From contig JAFVQM010000002.1 of NCBI GenBank assembly GCA_017504795.1, positions 1-64,000 of the forward strand: a stretch of 64,000 bases of DNA, read 5' to 3'. The position numbers were made by a program, and so were the translations under genes. The number at the start of each line of letters is the position of its first letter. Within the stretch, counting starts at the first letter, position 1. The notes beneath the pieces are model-generated. The model saw nothing but the letters and a program-made list of their open reading frames with translations, searched no databases and had not been told where the DNA came from. Positions 42,587 to 56,690 of this stretch are shown one piece after another. This DNA comes from Clostridia bacterium. Lineage in GTDB: Bacteria; Bacillota; Clostridia; Christensenellales; Borkfalkiaceae.

Positions 42587-43626
42587 ACGCTTTCCCCTTC
42601 TATATGGCTACGGCGAAGTTGACCGCAAGCCCCGTCAATATCCGCCCCGTTAAGCCTTCTAACAGTTGCAGAAAGCCCGCCTTTTGTAAGTTCAGCAACA
42701 AAGCGATAGGCGTTTTTATCGTCAACCGACTTTAAGCCGTTTTCTTTAACTTCGTTAAGCCTTATAACGTTTACGTGGCACGGTCTACCTTTTAGAAGTT
42801 TTATGAGTTCTTTAATGCAGTCAACCGTGTCGTTCACACCTTTAACTAGCGTGTATTCAAAGATAAAGCGCCTACCCGTTTTATTAAAGTAATTATCGCA
42901 AGCGGATAAGATTTCGCTTATTTTATAAGCGTTTGCAATAGGCATTAGTTCTTTTCGCTTATTATCGAACGGGTTATGTAGCGAAACGGTTAAGTTAACG
43001 GGCAAATTTTCTTCGCTAAATTTAAGCATTTCGGGAACTAAACCACACGTTGATAAACTTATGTTTCTAGGGCTTATATTAAGCCCGTCTTTACACGATA
43101 CTAGCCTTAAAAATTTAACTACTTCGTCATAGTTGTCAAACGGTTCGCCACTACCCATTAAAACTACGTTTGTAACGGCGCGCTTAGATAAATTACCGCC
43201 ACCGAGTTTATTTACCGCGCAAACGGTGGCGTACATTTCGCCAGCGGTCAAATTTCGAACCAAGCCACCTATCGTTGAAGCGCAAAATTTACAGCCCATA
43301 CGGCAACCAACTAGGGTGGATAAACACTCGGTGTTTCCGTACTTGTTTTTCATAAAAACGCCTTCTACGATATTGCCGTCAAAAAGCCTAAATAGGTACT
43401 TTTCAGTCCCGTCTTTTGAAATTAGAGTTTTTATGATTTTAACCGGCTCGTCAACGTAGGTTTTAAGTAAAACCGCTCTTAAATCGTTAGAAATATCAGT
43501 TATTTCGCTTATTTTTCTACCGCTTGAAAGCGCGCGAAAAATTTGCCCTGCGCGAAATGGTTTTTCGCCGAGCGATATAACTAAACTTTTAAGTTCTTCT
43601 AGATTTAAGTCTTGTAAAATTTTCAT
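42583..43626 (-). CDS. rlmN: Dual-specificity RNA methyltransferase RlmN
   Basis: Radical-SAM enzyme that methylates C2 of A2503 in 23S rRNA and A37 in some tRNAs. The 347-residue protein has the Fe-S cluster motif GCRMGCKFCAST (Cys-x3-Cys-x2-Cys), and the catalytic Cys residues appear in STCGLVPEM and near DGACGQL at the C-terminus. Overlaps rsmB by four bases. Confidence 0.96.
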   Translation of the reverse strand: MKILQDLNLEELKSLVISLGEKPFRAGQIFRALSSGRKISEITDISNDLRAVLLKTYVDEPVKIIKTLISKDGTEKYLFRLFDGNIVEGVFMKNKYGNTECLSTLVGCRMGCKFCASTIGGLVRNLTAGEMYATVCAVNKLGGGNLSKRAVTNVVLMGSGEPFDNYDEVVKFLRLVSCKDGLNISPRNISLSTCGLVPEMLKFSEENLPVNLTVSLHNPFDNKRKELMPIANAYKISEILSACDNYFNKTGRRFIFEYTLVKGVNDTVDCIKELIKLLKGRPCHVNVIRLNEVKENGLKSVDDKNAYRFVAELTKGGLSATVRRLNGADIDGACGQLRRSHIEGESV

Positions 43627-44864
43627 ATTTTTTTAAGTTTGCAAACGTAAAAACCTGCGCCCTGAGATATATTTGGTAAAAATTGTAAGCCGAATTTAGA
43701 CTTTATTCCACTTAGTTTACAAGTGGAATTTTGAACGATAAAACCGTCGCTACATTTTATAAAATCTTCGATAATACCGTCGTTTTCTTCGGGCAATATC
43801 GAACACGTAGAATAAATTAGTTCTCCGCCCTTTTTAACGTATTTTGAAACGTTTTTTAGTATCTTTTTTTGAAGATTGCAAATTTCGTTTATTCCGCTAC
43901 TAGATCTATTGAGTTTGATATCGGGGTTTTGTTTTATAACGCCCGTTCCGCTACAAGGAACGTCACACAACACCGTGTCAAACCGCCCTTCAAATTCGGG
44001 ATTATACTCAGTTGCGTCTTGATAAATTGCGGTGATATTAGTTTTATTCATACGCTCGGCATACGACTTTATAAGTGAAACTCTATGCTCGTGGATATCG
44101 CACGCTATAACGCTTTGATACTCACTTGATAAAAGCACCGCTTTACCGCCAGGGGCGGAGCAACAGTCAAGCAGTTTTTCGCCACGGCTTGCCTGCGAGC
44201 AAATGGCAACGCTACCTATTGACTGAAAGGTGTATAAACCTTCGTAAAAGCCGTCGTCAAGCCTAAAATTATCTACCTTATATAAATTTTCAAAAACGGT
44301 TTTTTGATAATTTACGCCAAGGTTATTTAAGTAACTTTCGCCGTTATTTTCAAAGCGAAGATAGGTATACTCGTCGTCAAACGCCATAATTTGCTTGGCA
44401 GTTTCTAAGCCGTACGAGTTTATAAGTTTTTTAGTTAAAAATTCGGGGTAAGAGTAATAGATTGAAAGCGATTTTACGTCGCTATCTTTTGAAAGTTCTA
44501 CCCCGTTTCTTATAAAGTTTCTAAGTACTGCGTTAACAAAGCCCGAAACACCGCCCTTGCCTAGTTTTTTGCAAAGTGAAACGAGCGTATCCGTAACGGC
44601 GTGTGGCGGGGTATTTAGGTATTTTATAGCGTAAATGCCGATTTTAAGTAGAATTTTAACGGGTGTTTTGGGTTTTTTTGCGCAAAAAGTATCTAGAATA
44701 TAGTCAAGCGTAACGTCTTTATCTAATACCCCATAACAAATCTTAGTAATTGCAGGGCGATTGCGCTCTTCAATTTGGGTGTTATTTAACGCTTGTTTTA
44801 TATACGAACCATTAGCGTAAACTTTTGATAAAACGGTATACGAGTAGTAATAAGTGTTTAACAT
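43623..44864 (-). CDS. rsmB: 16S rRNA (cytosine-967 C5)-methyltransferase RsmB
   Basis: A 413-residue protein with an N-terminal NusB-like helical domain and a C-terminal SAM-dependent methyltransferase. SAM motif CSAPGGKAVLLSS, catalytic Cys motif CDVPCSGTGVIKQNP and YSTCSILPEEN are present. Start overlaps the fmt stop by one base (TAATG). Confidence 0.95.
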   Translation of the reverse strand: MLNTYYYSYTVLSKVYANGSYIKQALNNTQIEERNRPAITKICYGVLDKDVTLDYILDTFCAKKPKTPVKILLKIGIYAIKYLNTPPHAVTDTLVSLCKKLGKGGVSGFVNAVLRNFIRNGVELSKDSDVKSLSIYYSYPEFLTKKLINSYGLETAKQIMAFDDEYTYLRFENNGESYLNNLGVNYQKTVFENLYKVDNFRLDDGFYEGLYTFQSIGSVAICSQASRGEKLLDCCSAPGGKAVLLSSEYQSVIACDIHEHRVSLIKSYAERMNKTNITAIYQDATEYNPEFEGRFDTVLCDVPCSGTGVIKQNPDIKLNRSSSGINEICNLQKKILKNVSKYVKKGGELIYSTCSILPEENDGIIEDFIKCSDGFIVQNSTCKLSGIKSKFGLQFLPNISQGAGFYVCKLKKI

Positions 44865-45778
44865 TAAAACTTATACCCCACGTTTAGTTTATGCCCGAGC
44901 AAAAAGTCTTTAATAGGCATCTTTTTACTGCCTTCAAGTTGAACTTCTAACAGTTTTATAGAGTTTTCACCGCAACCTATAACTAAACCGTTATCGGTAG
45001 ATAACACTTTACCTATTTCGCCCTTTTCTAAGCATACTTCCGCCCTATACACTTTTAAGGTTTTATCGCCTAAATAGGTATACGCTATCGGCCACGGGTT
45101 AAGCCCGCGAACTAGGTTGTTAATCTCAGTTGCAGATTTAGAAAAGTCAATAACCCCGTCTGACTTTGAAAGCATTTTAACGTGCGTCGCTAAACTTTCG
45201 TCTTGCTTAACGGGTGTAATTTCGCCCTTTTCAATCATATCTAGCGCTTTAACTATAACGTTAGCGCCTAAATTTGATAGTTTTTCAAACAGTTCGCCTG
45301 CCGTTTCGGTAGGAGAAATTTCAACTTCTTCTTGAAGTAAGATATCGCCGGTGTCTACCCCAACGTCCGTCTGCATAACGGTTACGCCGGTCTTTTTATC
45401 ACCGTTTATTATCGAGTATTGTATAGGCGCTGAACCGCGGTATTTGGGTAGTAGCGACGCGTGTATATTTATAACCCCAAATTTTGGAATATCTAAAATT
45501 TCTTTTGATAGAATTTGACCGAAAGCGCAAGTTACCATAATATCTGGGTTTAGCGCTTTTAAGTCTTCTACCCCTTCAAGGCGAATTTTTTCGTAACTTA
45601 AAGTTTTAAGCCCAAGTTCTATTGCTTTTGTTTTTACCGCGCACGGAGTTATAACCGCCTTTCTTCCAAAAGGGCGGTCTGGCTGAGTTACCACGGCTAA
45701 AATTTGGTGGTTTGACGCGTTTATTTTTTCTAGCGGTAAAACCGCAAAATCGGGCGTGCCGAGATATACTATCTTCAT
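44864..45778 (-). CDS. fmt: Methionyl-tRNA formyltransferase
   Basis: Formylates initiator Met-tRNA. The 304-residue protein has the signature HASLLPKYRGSAPIQYSIINGD with the catalytic Asn-His-Asp region and VDTGDILLQ. C-terminal OB-like domain complete. Overlaps def by four bases, the usual fmt-def pairing with deformylase before it. Confidence 0.97.
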   Translation of the reverse strand: MKIVYLGTPDFAVLPLEKINASNHQILAVVTQPDRPFGRKAVITPCAVKTKAIELGLKTLSYEKIRLEGVEDLKALNPDIMVTCAFGQILSKEILDIPKFGVINIHASLLPKYRGSAPIQYSIINGDKKTGVTVMQTDVGVDTGDILLQEEVEISPTETAGELFEKLSNLGANVIVKALDMIEKGEITPVKQDESLATHVKMLSKSDGVIDFSKSATEINNLVRGLNPWPIAYTYLGDKTLKVYRAEVCLEKGEIGKVLSTDNGLVIGCGENSIKLLEVQLEGSKKMPIKDFLLGHKLNVGYKF

Positions 45779-46242
45779 TGTTTTTCCCTAATATCGCGCG
45801 CTTTGTCGATATAAACTACACCGTCTAAATGGTCGTACTCGTGACAAATAGCGCGGGCTAAAAAGCCTTCGGCTTTTAATTTTTGGTGTTTGCCGTATCT
45901 ATCTTGAAACTTTATGGTAAGTTTATACGGGCGTTTAACTTCGCCCCATTTGTTTGGAACGGATAAACAGCCTTCCGTCCCGTCCTGCTCACCGCTAGAC
46001 GATATGATTTCGGGGTTTATAAACTCGATAACCCCGTCTTTTACACTTTCCCCTGCGATAACTATAAACATACGCCTTAAAACGCCTACTTGAACGGCGG
46101 CTAAGCCCGCCCCGTCCGCCTTTACGAGCGTGTCGTACATATCGCCGAGTAGTTGATGGGTTTTTGAGCCGAAATCAGTAACTTCAAACGATTTTTTCCT
46201 AAGTACGTCGTCACCTAATTTTACAATTTGTCTTATAGCCAT
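45775..46242 (-). CDS. def: Peptide deformylase
   Basis: Metalloenzyme that removes the N-formyl group from new proteins. Motif 1 GAGLAAVQVG has Val where most have Pro, but the key Gln is kept; motif 2 EGCLSVP supplies the metal Cys; motif 3 HEYDHLDG supplies two His and the catalytic Glu. 155 residues, normal. Confidence 0.96.
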   Translation of the reverse strand: MAIRQIVKLGDDVLRKKSFEVTDFGSKTHQLLGDMYDTLVKADGAGLAAVQVGVLRRMFIVIAGESVKDGVIEFINPEIISSSGEQDGTEGCLSVPNKWGEVKRPYKLTIKFQDRYGKHQKLKAEGFLARAICHEYDHLDGVVYIDKARDIREKQ

Positions 46243-46249
46243 AATTCAC

Positions 46250-48448
46250 CTAACTCATTGAAGACGGATTTATCTCTAAATAGCATAGAACTTTTTTGGA
46301 TAAGTTTTCGTTCGCTATTTTATAAAACTCGCCTTTAATCTCGTCGTTATTTCCTTTTATTCTTGCAAGCACCTGATAGCGATATTTGTTTTTAATTCGC
46401 TTTAAGGGGCTTTTCATTTTGTCAAAATAAATAAAGTGTTGCCTGTTGTCGTTATAAACTTCTCTCGCGCTTTCGAACACCTTTTTTAAGGTGGATATCG
46501 CAACGGCATCGTCTTCACTTTCAACCATAATTCTTAAAATATCCGAAAACGGTGGAAAGTAGGACGCTTGCCTTATAGCAATTTCACGCTTGTAAAAGCG
46601 CTCGTAATCGTAGCGTATTGCCGTTTGCAAAACGGTGTTTTGGGGGCTATACGTTTGCAAAACTACCTTGCCCTTATCGTCCGCCCGACCACTGCGACCT
46701 GCTACTTGGGTTATGAGTTGAAAAGTTCTTTCCCCCGACCGATAGTCGGAAAAATATAAACTCATATCCGCATCTAATATACCAACCAAGGTTACCGACG
46801 GAAAGTCATGTCCCTTTGCTATCATTTGCGTACCAACCAAAATATCGGCTTTTTTCTCGCCAAAGTCTTTCAAAATATTAAAGTGGCTTTCTTTGGTTTG
46901 GGTGGTATCGTTGTCCATTCTAAGAATTTTAGCCGTTGGAAATAAATCTTGTAGTTCTTGAACTACTTTTTGCGTTCCCGTACCGGTGTAATTTATCGAA
47001 ACCGAGCCACACTCAGGGCACGCCGATAACATATGGTATTGCGAACCGCAAAAATGGCATTTAAGCAAGTCTTCCGCCCTGTGATAGTGAAGCGAAACGT
47101 CACAATTTAAGCATTTTGCAACGTAGTCACACTCACGGCAAATTACCTTTTGCGAATACCCCCTGCGGTTTAGAAATATTATTGCTTGATTGCCTTTATC
47201 AAGCGTGTTTTTAAGTTCTTGTTTAAGCGCTACTGAAAAGGGAGAGATATTGCCGTGGCGCACTTCGTCTTTCATATCTGAAATTATCATTTCGGGAAGT
47301 GGTTTACCGTTTACGCGCCCTTTCATTTCAGCAAGAGAATACACACCGTCAAGCGCTTTTTTATAACTTTCTATCTTAGGCGTTGCACTGCCCATAACGA
47401 GTTTTGCGCCCGATAGTTTTGCGCGAATATACGCAACTTCGTCAGTCACGTAGCGTGGGCTTGACTCACTTTCGTAACTTTGGTCGTGCTCTTCGTCGAT
47501 AATGATAAGCCCTAGGTTTTCAAGCGGTGCAAAAATCGCACTTCTAGCGCCTATTGCTATAACCGCTTCGCCACTTCTTAAACGCCACCACTCGTCAAAC
47601 TTTTCACCAGCGGATAAACCGCTGTGAAGTATGGCGCACTTATCGCCAAACCTTGCGCGTAGGCGTGAAAAGGTCTGCGGTGTGAGTGAGATTTCAGGAA
47701 CGAGCATTATTGCCGTTTTACCGCCACTTATAACGCTTTCAATAAGCCTTAGATACACTTCGGTTTTACCGCTACCCGTTACGCCTTTTATAAGGGTGGG
47801 CTTATCGCTTTCTAAACATACCTTAACGGCGTTTTCTTGCTCGCTATTAAGTGTTACTCGCTTTTCGCTAAACTGTATGCCTTTATAAGGCGTTCTAACG
47901 ATACGCTCTTCACTAACTACGATATACCCCTTATTTTTAAGCGCGGTAACAGAAGACGGTGAAAACGTTTCGTTAAGTACCGAGCACTTAGTTTTGCCGT
48001 TTTCTTTCAAAAAGGTTAAAACCGCGCGTTGCTTGTCCGCCCCCTTTTTAAGAGAAGATAGTATATCGTCAAAATCAACGCTTGATAAACTTGCGTAATT
48101 TGCAGTCTTTTTTCTAACCTTTCCCGTTCGCATTTCGGTAGGTAAAAATAGCCTAAGTACGCTAGCCATTGAAACGTGATAAGTTTCGTGTAGGTGATTA
48201 GCGAGTTCTAAGTTGTCACTCGTTAGTGCGGGAACTTCGTCAACCACGCGGATAATAGACTTTAACTTTTCTTCTGGATACGACGAATTTTCGGCAGTAG
48301 AAATGACAAAACCTTCGGTCTTGAACTTTCCGAAAGGAACTATTACTCTACTTCCTATCAAAGCCCCAGACTCGCCGATTTTGTAGTCGAAAATCTTATC
48401 GAGTTCGGACGTGGCTATATCCACGATTACCCTTGCTATCATATCCAC
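46250..48448 (-). CDS. priA: Primosomal helicase PriA
   Basis: DEAH-type helicase for replication restart. The 732-residue protein has Walker A GVTGSGKTEVYLRL, DEEHDQSYES, a zinc-binding cluster of eight Cys (CRECDYVAKCLNC and CHFCGSQYHMLSACPEC), and the helicase motif AGRSGRADDKG. Complete. It lies 49 bases downstream of rpoZ. Confidence 0.96.
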   Translation of the reverse strand: MDMIARVIVDIATSELDKIFDYKIGESGALIGSRVIVPFGKFKTEGFVISTAENSSYPEEKLKSIIRVVDEVPALTSDNLELANHLHETYHVSMASVLRLFLPTEMRTGKVRKKTANYASLSSVDFDDILSSLKKGADKQRAVLTFLKENGKTKCSVLNETFSPSSVTALKNKGYIVVSEERIVRTPYKGIQFSEKRVTLNSEQENAVKVCLESDKPTLIKGVTGSGKTEVYLRLIESVISGGKTAIMLVPEISLTPQTFSRLRARFGDKCAILHSGLSAGEKFDEWWRLRSGEAVIAIGARSAIFAPLENLGLIIIDEEHDQSYESESSPRYVTDEVAYIRAKLSGAKLVMGSATPKIESYKKALDGVYSLAEMKGRVNGKPLPEMIISDMKDEVRHGNISPFSVALKQELKNTLDKGNQAIIFLNRRGYSQKVICRECDYVAKCLNCDVSLHYHRAEDLLKCHFCGSQYHMLSACPECGSVSINYTGTGTQKVVQELQDLFPTAKILRMDNDTTQTKESHFNILKDFGEKKADILVGTQMIAKGHDFPSVTLVGILDADMSLYFSDYRSGERTFQLITQVAGRSGRADDKGKVVLQTYSPQNTVLQTAIRYDYERFYKREIAIRQASYFPPFSDILRIMVESEDDAVAISTLKKVFESAREVYNDNRQHFIYFDKMKSPLKRIKNKYRYQVLARIKGNNDEIKGEFYKIANENLSKKVLCYLEINPSSMS

Positions 48449-48497
48449 CTTAAAGAAAAATAATCGGCAGTAGAAAAATACTGCCGATAAGTTAGTT

Positions 48498-48716
48498 TTA
48501 ACCGTTAACTGCGGTTACTTTGCCGTTGTAAATTTCATACGCTGCGGCAGTAAGCGGTTTTTTATCTTCGAGAACCGCGGTACTGTTTTGACTCTTAGTA
48601 ACGTCAATAAGTTGCCTTGCGCGCTTAGCGGCAATAACGCATAATACGTACTTTGAGCCTTTGTATTTATCGCCTAAATTATCAGTCAATACGTCAATAG
48701 GTGGTTCGTTAATCAT
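48498..48716 (-). CDS. rpoZ: RNA polymerase omega subunit
   Basis: A 72-residue protein with the omega pattern KYVLCVIAAKRARQLIDV, where the AAKRARQL helix packs on the beta-prime subunit. It follows yicC by 14 bases with the ribosome site AAGGAGAG. The gmk gene commonly found between yicC and rpoZ is missing. Confidence 0.92.
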   Translation of the reverse strand: MINEPPIDVLTDNLGDKYKGSKYVLCVIAAKRARQLIDVTKSQNSTAVLEDKKPLTAAAYEIYNGKVTAVNG

Positions 48717-48730
48717 TTATGTACTCTCCT

Positions 48731-49609
48731 TTATTCGATATTTTGTATTTGTTCGCGAATTTTTTCAATTTCGCACTTTAATTTCAACGCGTTATCGGTA
48801 ACTTCAACGTCGTTCGACTTACTGCATATAGTGTTAGATTCGCGGTTGAACTCTTGTACTAAAAAGTCAAGTTTCTTACCTACTTCGCCTACGCTTTCAC
48901 AAATCTTTCTAAACTGCGAAACGTGAGAATTAAGCCTAGTAAGTTCTTCGTCAATATTACACTTGTCTGCAAAAATAGCAACTTCTTGAAGAATTCTAGT
49001 TTCATCAAAACTCTGCCCTTCTAAAAGCGATTGAACCTTTTCGTAAAGCCTTTTTCTATAATCTTCTGAAACGAGTGGCGCGCGCTCTTTAATAACCGCT
49101 ACCGTACTTTCTATCGTATCTATTCTCGATAACATATCGGCTTTTAACTTTTCGCCTTCAAACTCGCGCATGGAATTTAAGTTTTCACACGCTTTTTCAA
49201 CCGTTTCAAAAAGTATCGGCGAGATATAGTCGATATCGATTTCTTCTTGCTCGACTTTAATAACGTCCGGCGTTTTGATAAGCGACGTTACCGTAAAGTC
49301 GTTTTTAAGACTCGGAAAGCGTTTTTTAAGCGATTTTGCAAGGTTTACGTAAGACGACGCTAAATCTTCGTCAAAAGATAAAGCCCCGTCACCACTCACT
49401 GCACGCTTATAGTTAACGTACAAATCAACCTTGCCCCTTGATAGATGTTTTTGTAGCGCCGAGCGCATACCTTCTTGTAAAGCCGTGAAACTTCTTGGGT
49501 ACTTATACGAAACGTCTAAAAATCTGTTGTTTACCGTTTTAATTTCTACCGACAAAGTGAGTTTTTCATTTTGGAACTCGGCTTTGCCGTAACCTGTCAT
49601 ACTCTTCAT
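48731..49609 (-). CDS. YicC-family endoribonuclease
   Basis: A 292-residue YicC/YloC protein, starting KSMTGYGKAEF (family MTGYG) and ending KLKCEIEKIREQIQNIE; the DUF1732-type C-terminal part includes FDETRILQEVAIFADKCNIDEELTRL. Relatives have been shown to be RNases involved in small-RNA turnover. First gene of a long operon down to spoVM. Its promoter ends seven bases before the ATG, so the mRNA appears leaderless. Confidence 0.93.
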   Translation of the reverse strand: MKSMTGYGKAEFQNEKLTLSVEIKTVNNRFLDVSYKYPRSFTALQEGMRSALQKHLSRGKVDLYVNYKRAVSGDGALSFDEDLASSYVNLAKSLKKRFPSLKNDFTVTSLIKTPDVIKVEQEEIDIDYISPILFETVEKACENLNSMREFEGEKLKADMLSRIDTIESTVAVIKERAPLVSEDYRKRLYEKVQSLLEGQSFDETRILQEVAIFADKCNIDEELTRLNSHVSQFRKICESVGEVGKKLDFLVQEFNRESNTICSKSNDVEVTDNALKLKCEIEKIREQIQNIE

Positions 49610-49616
49610 ACGTATA

Positions 49617-53858
<4,242 letters not shown>

Positions 53859-53864
53859 AAAAAT

Positions 53865-53893
53865 ATTGTACCATAACTTAACAAAATAAACAA
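53865..53893 (-). promoter_or_regulatory. Promoter of pcrA-ligA (leaderless)
   Basis: Minus strand: TTGTTT (53888-53893), 17-bp spacer ending TGG, TACAAT (53865-53870), then six bases to the ATG. No ribosome site. Confidence 0.65.
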
Positions 53894-53933
53894 GTTTATT
53901 TTTATTTCAATTTAAGTTTTTTTAAGGCCATAA

Positions 53934-53962
53934 AAAAAGATAGGCGGTGCACCTATCTTTTT
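53934..53962. terminator. Terminator of the MFS gene
   Basis: AAAAAGATAGG / CCTATCTTTTT stem overlapping the last codons and stop of the MFS gene; on the minus strand it ends in T7. Confidence 0.8.
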
Positions 53963-55176
53963 ATTGATTTTTTGATGATAAAATATACAACGTACACTAA
54001 TATCATAAGTGCGCAAACGCCTAGTAGTAGCCAAAATACGGCGTTCCAACCGCTAGCGTCCGCCACCACGCCTAAGCCGTAAGAACTAAGCGTACTACCT
54101 AAATAACAACAGCCGTTTATTGCGCCTGCGATAAGCCCTGAATTTACCTTGCCTTTCATAAACAAGGGGAAAATGCCCGTTACTATACTGTTGCACGACG
54201 ATATTAGTAGGCAAACGAAAGCAAAACAAATAACGGTTAAGGCAAACTGATTTAACGATAGCCCTGCAATAACAACGCCTATAAGACCGCCCGAAATTAA
54301 GAACATAAGCGAAACTTGTAAAACGAAATCGGGTATTTTTTTATGAAGTTTAACGCCTAACAAGTTTCCAAATATTGCAAACACGGGAAGTATTAGCGTT
54401 AAAATTATAGATAAACTATCGTCTAAACCATACGTTTCTTTAAGAATTGACGGAACCCACGTGATAAGCCCGTCTTTAATAAGGTTTATTGCAACCGCCA
54501 TTATAAAAAAGGTAAATATTGTTAGGTATATAATCTTTTTTTCAACGCGGTTAGACTGTACGCTTTTTTGTATTTCGGCATTTTCATTAGTCTTATCGAT
54601 TTTACTTAGGATTTTAGGAAGTGTAAATAGCCAAATTAAAGCAACTATCGGCATTACTACGCCTGCCGTAATAAACGAGAGTTTGAAATTTATATTCACG
54701 TATAACGCCGACAAAGCATAAATTATAAACGTTCCTACGGCAACGGTAGTACCCATTATAACGCTTGCTTTTGCCATATACTCTTTTGTAAGCGTTTCGG
54801 TTAAAATCCTAATAAGTGACGGCCATAAAAAAGCAAGCATAACGCCGTTTACAAACCACAATATTGTAAGTAACGTAAAGTTTGACGTAAAGCCTATTAT
54901 TAAATTTATTACACCCGAACCAAATAAACCTATAAAAATTATCAGCCGTAAGTTATACCTTTTACAAAGTAAACCGTTTATTATCTGGCAAGCGCCGTAA
55001 GCAAAAAACAACAGCGTACCTACAAGCCCCGCCTCAGAGTGCGAAACGCCGTAATACTCTATTACTTGATTTATATTTGCCGAATAATTTACCTTACCTA
55101 AATAAGAAGTTGAATACACTAGCCAACATAAAAATATTAGCAATAGTGACGCTTTGTGAGAATTTTGATTTTGCAT
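53953..55176 (-). CDS. MFS transporter
   Basis: A 407-residue major facilitator with twelve hydrophobic segments. The first helix pair has SYLGKVNYSANINQVIEYYGVS, typical of organophosphate/sugar antiporter relatives such as GlpT and UhpT. I choose ATG 55176 since AGGAGT lies six to seven bases ahead; an in-frame GTG two codons earlier overlaps the site. It follows a decayed gene by 11 bases. Substrate unknown. Confidence 0.85.
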   Translation of the reverse strand: MQNQNSHKASLLLIFLCWLVYSTSYLGKVNYSANINQVIEYYGVSHSEAGLVGTLLFFAYGACQIINGLLCKRYNLRLIIFIGLFGSGVINLIIGFTSNFTLLTILWFVNGVMLAFLWPSLIRILTETLTKEYMAKASVIMGTTVAVGTFIIYALSALYVNINFKLSFITAGVVMPIVALIWLFTLPKILSKIDKTNENAEIQKSVQSNRVEKKIIYLTIFTFFIMAVAINLIKDGLITWVPSILKETYGLDDSLSIILTLILPVFAIFGNLLGVKLHKKIPDFVLQVSLMFLISGGLIGVVIAGLSLNQFALTVICFAFVCLLISSCNSIVTGIFPLFMKGKVNSGLIAGAINGCCYLGSTLSSYGLGVVADASGWNAVFWLLLGVCALMILVYVVYFIIKKSIKR

Positions 55177-55187
55177 AAACACACTCC

Positions 55188-55628
55188 TTAATCACTATCC
55201 GTTTTAAGCGGTTTTTCCGTTTGATTTTGCGACCAGTCGTTTTCCTTTTGGTCAATAACTTGCATAGTAGATAACTCTACTGCCTTATTGTGCGTTAACA
55301 TTTCAGGCGTTATTGAAAAATTAGGGTAAACTTCGCTCTTAACAGCATCTAGCCACGCGTTAAGTTCACTATTTGAAACGCCTTCTAAACAACTTACGAT
55401 ATCGCCTTTATTTCTAGGCATAGGAACTACTGAAAATTTACCCTTTAACCCGTAGCGTTTTACGATATCTATTTTTACGATATCTATAAAGGTAAATAAG
55501 GTATCGTTGTCGTTTGTTTTTATAAGCGGTTCGCCGTATTTTGTATATTTAGTTTTAGCGTGCGATTCGTATACCGACATTATCGGGGCAGGATCGTCAA
55601 TTATTATACTTATAGGAACTTTTTTTAT
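55188..55628 (-). pseudogene. Remnant of a polysaccharide-deacetylase-like protein
   Basis: An open frame of about 130 residues from ATG 55580, but the conserved-looking segment PISIIIDDPAPIM lies upstream of that ATG, in the same frame, back to a TAA. No ATG, GTG or TTG occurs in that stretch; an ATA at 55628 stands where MKKVPI would be expected. At the other end the protein stops at ENDWSQNQTEKPLKTDSD, far short of what the fold needs. I read it as a gene cut at the 3' end with a lost start. I recall related full proteins that begin IDDP and contain HDWSQNQT, but cannot verify this. It could still be a short functional protein from the ATG. Confidence 0.5.
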
Positions 55629-55634
55629 AGCGTC

Positions 55635-55732
55635 TTAACTTATAATTATTAGTTAACATTGTATCACTTATAAAATATTATAGCAACCGTTAAACGTAGT
55701 TTATTTATAAAATTTATAATCTTATAAGTTAA
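55635..55732. repeat. 11-bp inverted repeat in the divergent intergenic region
   Basis: TTAACTTATAA (55635-55645) and TTATAAGTTAA (55722-55732) are exact reverse complements in the region between the remnant gene and the amidase gene. They may be operators. A minus-strand promoter TTGCTA-17-TACAAT also lies here. The rest is AT-rich and empty. Confidence 0.4.
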
Positions 55733-55786
55733 CTGCCTTAGTTGAAAACACACTCTCCCGTTATAATCATTTCACAATAATTTCAC

Positions 55787-55815
55787 TTGTAAATGCGGAT
55801 ATTGTATAGTAAAAT
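55787..55815 (+). promoter_or_regulatory. Promoter of the papain-like amidase gene
   Basis: TTGTAA (55787-55792), 17-bp spacer, TAAAAT (55810-55815). The leader carries AAGGAAT before the ATG. Confidence 0.5.
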
Positions 55816-55840
55816 ATAATTACAAGGAATAAATTGATAA

Positions 55841-56680
55841 ATGGCTAAAACTATTAAAAATAAAACGGTTATAATACTTTGCATTATTTTTGCAGTTATA
55901 ATTTTGCTTGTTTCCACCGCCTTTATCGGTACTTGCGTGCGCAAAAACTGGGCACCGTGGCAACCTAATTACGAAAAGGTTGACATAACGCCTACCCTAA
56001 ATAAAACCACGCTTACCGAAGAAGATTACGATTTATTATATCGGCAAACTGGGCTTACAAAACTTGGTATAGACGGATTTATGAAAAATAAAAATATATC
56101 CGCTATTTTAGAAATTCAAAAATATTTTTTTCAAAGCCAAGACGTATATTTTAAGGATTTTGCTCCGTTTATGGGATATATGCTAAGGAGCGATAACAGC
56201 ACAGTTCCTCACGCCATACTTGAAAACGGTGATATTCTGTTTAGTCCGTCGACGTTTTTATCGTTCATTGAATTAGGTCATTGTTCTATGGTTATAAACG
56301 TAAATACCGAAACGCTTATTCAATCAAGCGGTTACGATTCGCCGTCTAACACCACTTCTACAAGTAATATATTCGTTCGCCCGACGTTTATCGTACTTCG
56401 CGCCAATGCAGATAAAAATACGCGTAACGCCGTTTCCACCTACGCAAAAAATAATCTCATAGGATTAAAATACGATCTTTTGGCAGGCATTTTTGAAAGC
56501 AAAGCACCTACCACACTTAAACGAACGCACTGCTCTCATATCGTTTGGTACGCATATAACCACTTCGGCATTGATATTGACGGTAACGGTGGAAAAATAG
56601 TAACTCCTCACGATATGATTTCAAGCAAAAATCTATCAATAGTTCAAGTTTTTGGAATAGACGTTGATAAATACGCATAA
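55841..56680 (+). CDS. YiiX-like permuted papain-fold amidase, membrane-anchored
   Basis: A 279-residue protein with an N-terminal membrane anchor (about 9-31, VIILCIIFAVIILLVSTAFI) and an extracellular domain. The pattern ENGDILFS, then GHCSMVINV, then THCSHIVWYAYNHFGIDID fits the circularly permuted NlpC/P60-like group (YaeF/YiiX, DUF830), with His and Cys likely catalytic. Such enzymes cleave or bind peptidoglycan peptides or lipids. The family call is moderate; substrate unknown. Confidence 0.65.
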   Translation: MAKTIKNKTVIILCIIFAVIILLVSTAFIGTCVRKNWAPWQPNYEKVDITPTLNKTTLTEEDYDLLYRQTGLTKLGIDGFMKNKNISAILEIQKYFFQSQDVYFKDFAPFMGYMLRSDNSTVPHAILENGDILFSPSTFLSFIELGHCSMVINVNTETLIQSSGYDSPSNTTSTSNIFVRPTFIVLRANADKNTRNAVSTYAKNNLIGLKYDLLAGIFESKAPTTLKRTHCSHIVWYAYNHFGIDIDGNGGKIVTPHDMISSKNLSIVQVFGIDVDKYA

Positions 56681-56690
56681 ACTTTCATCT

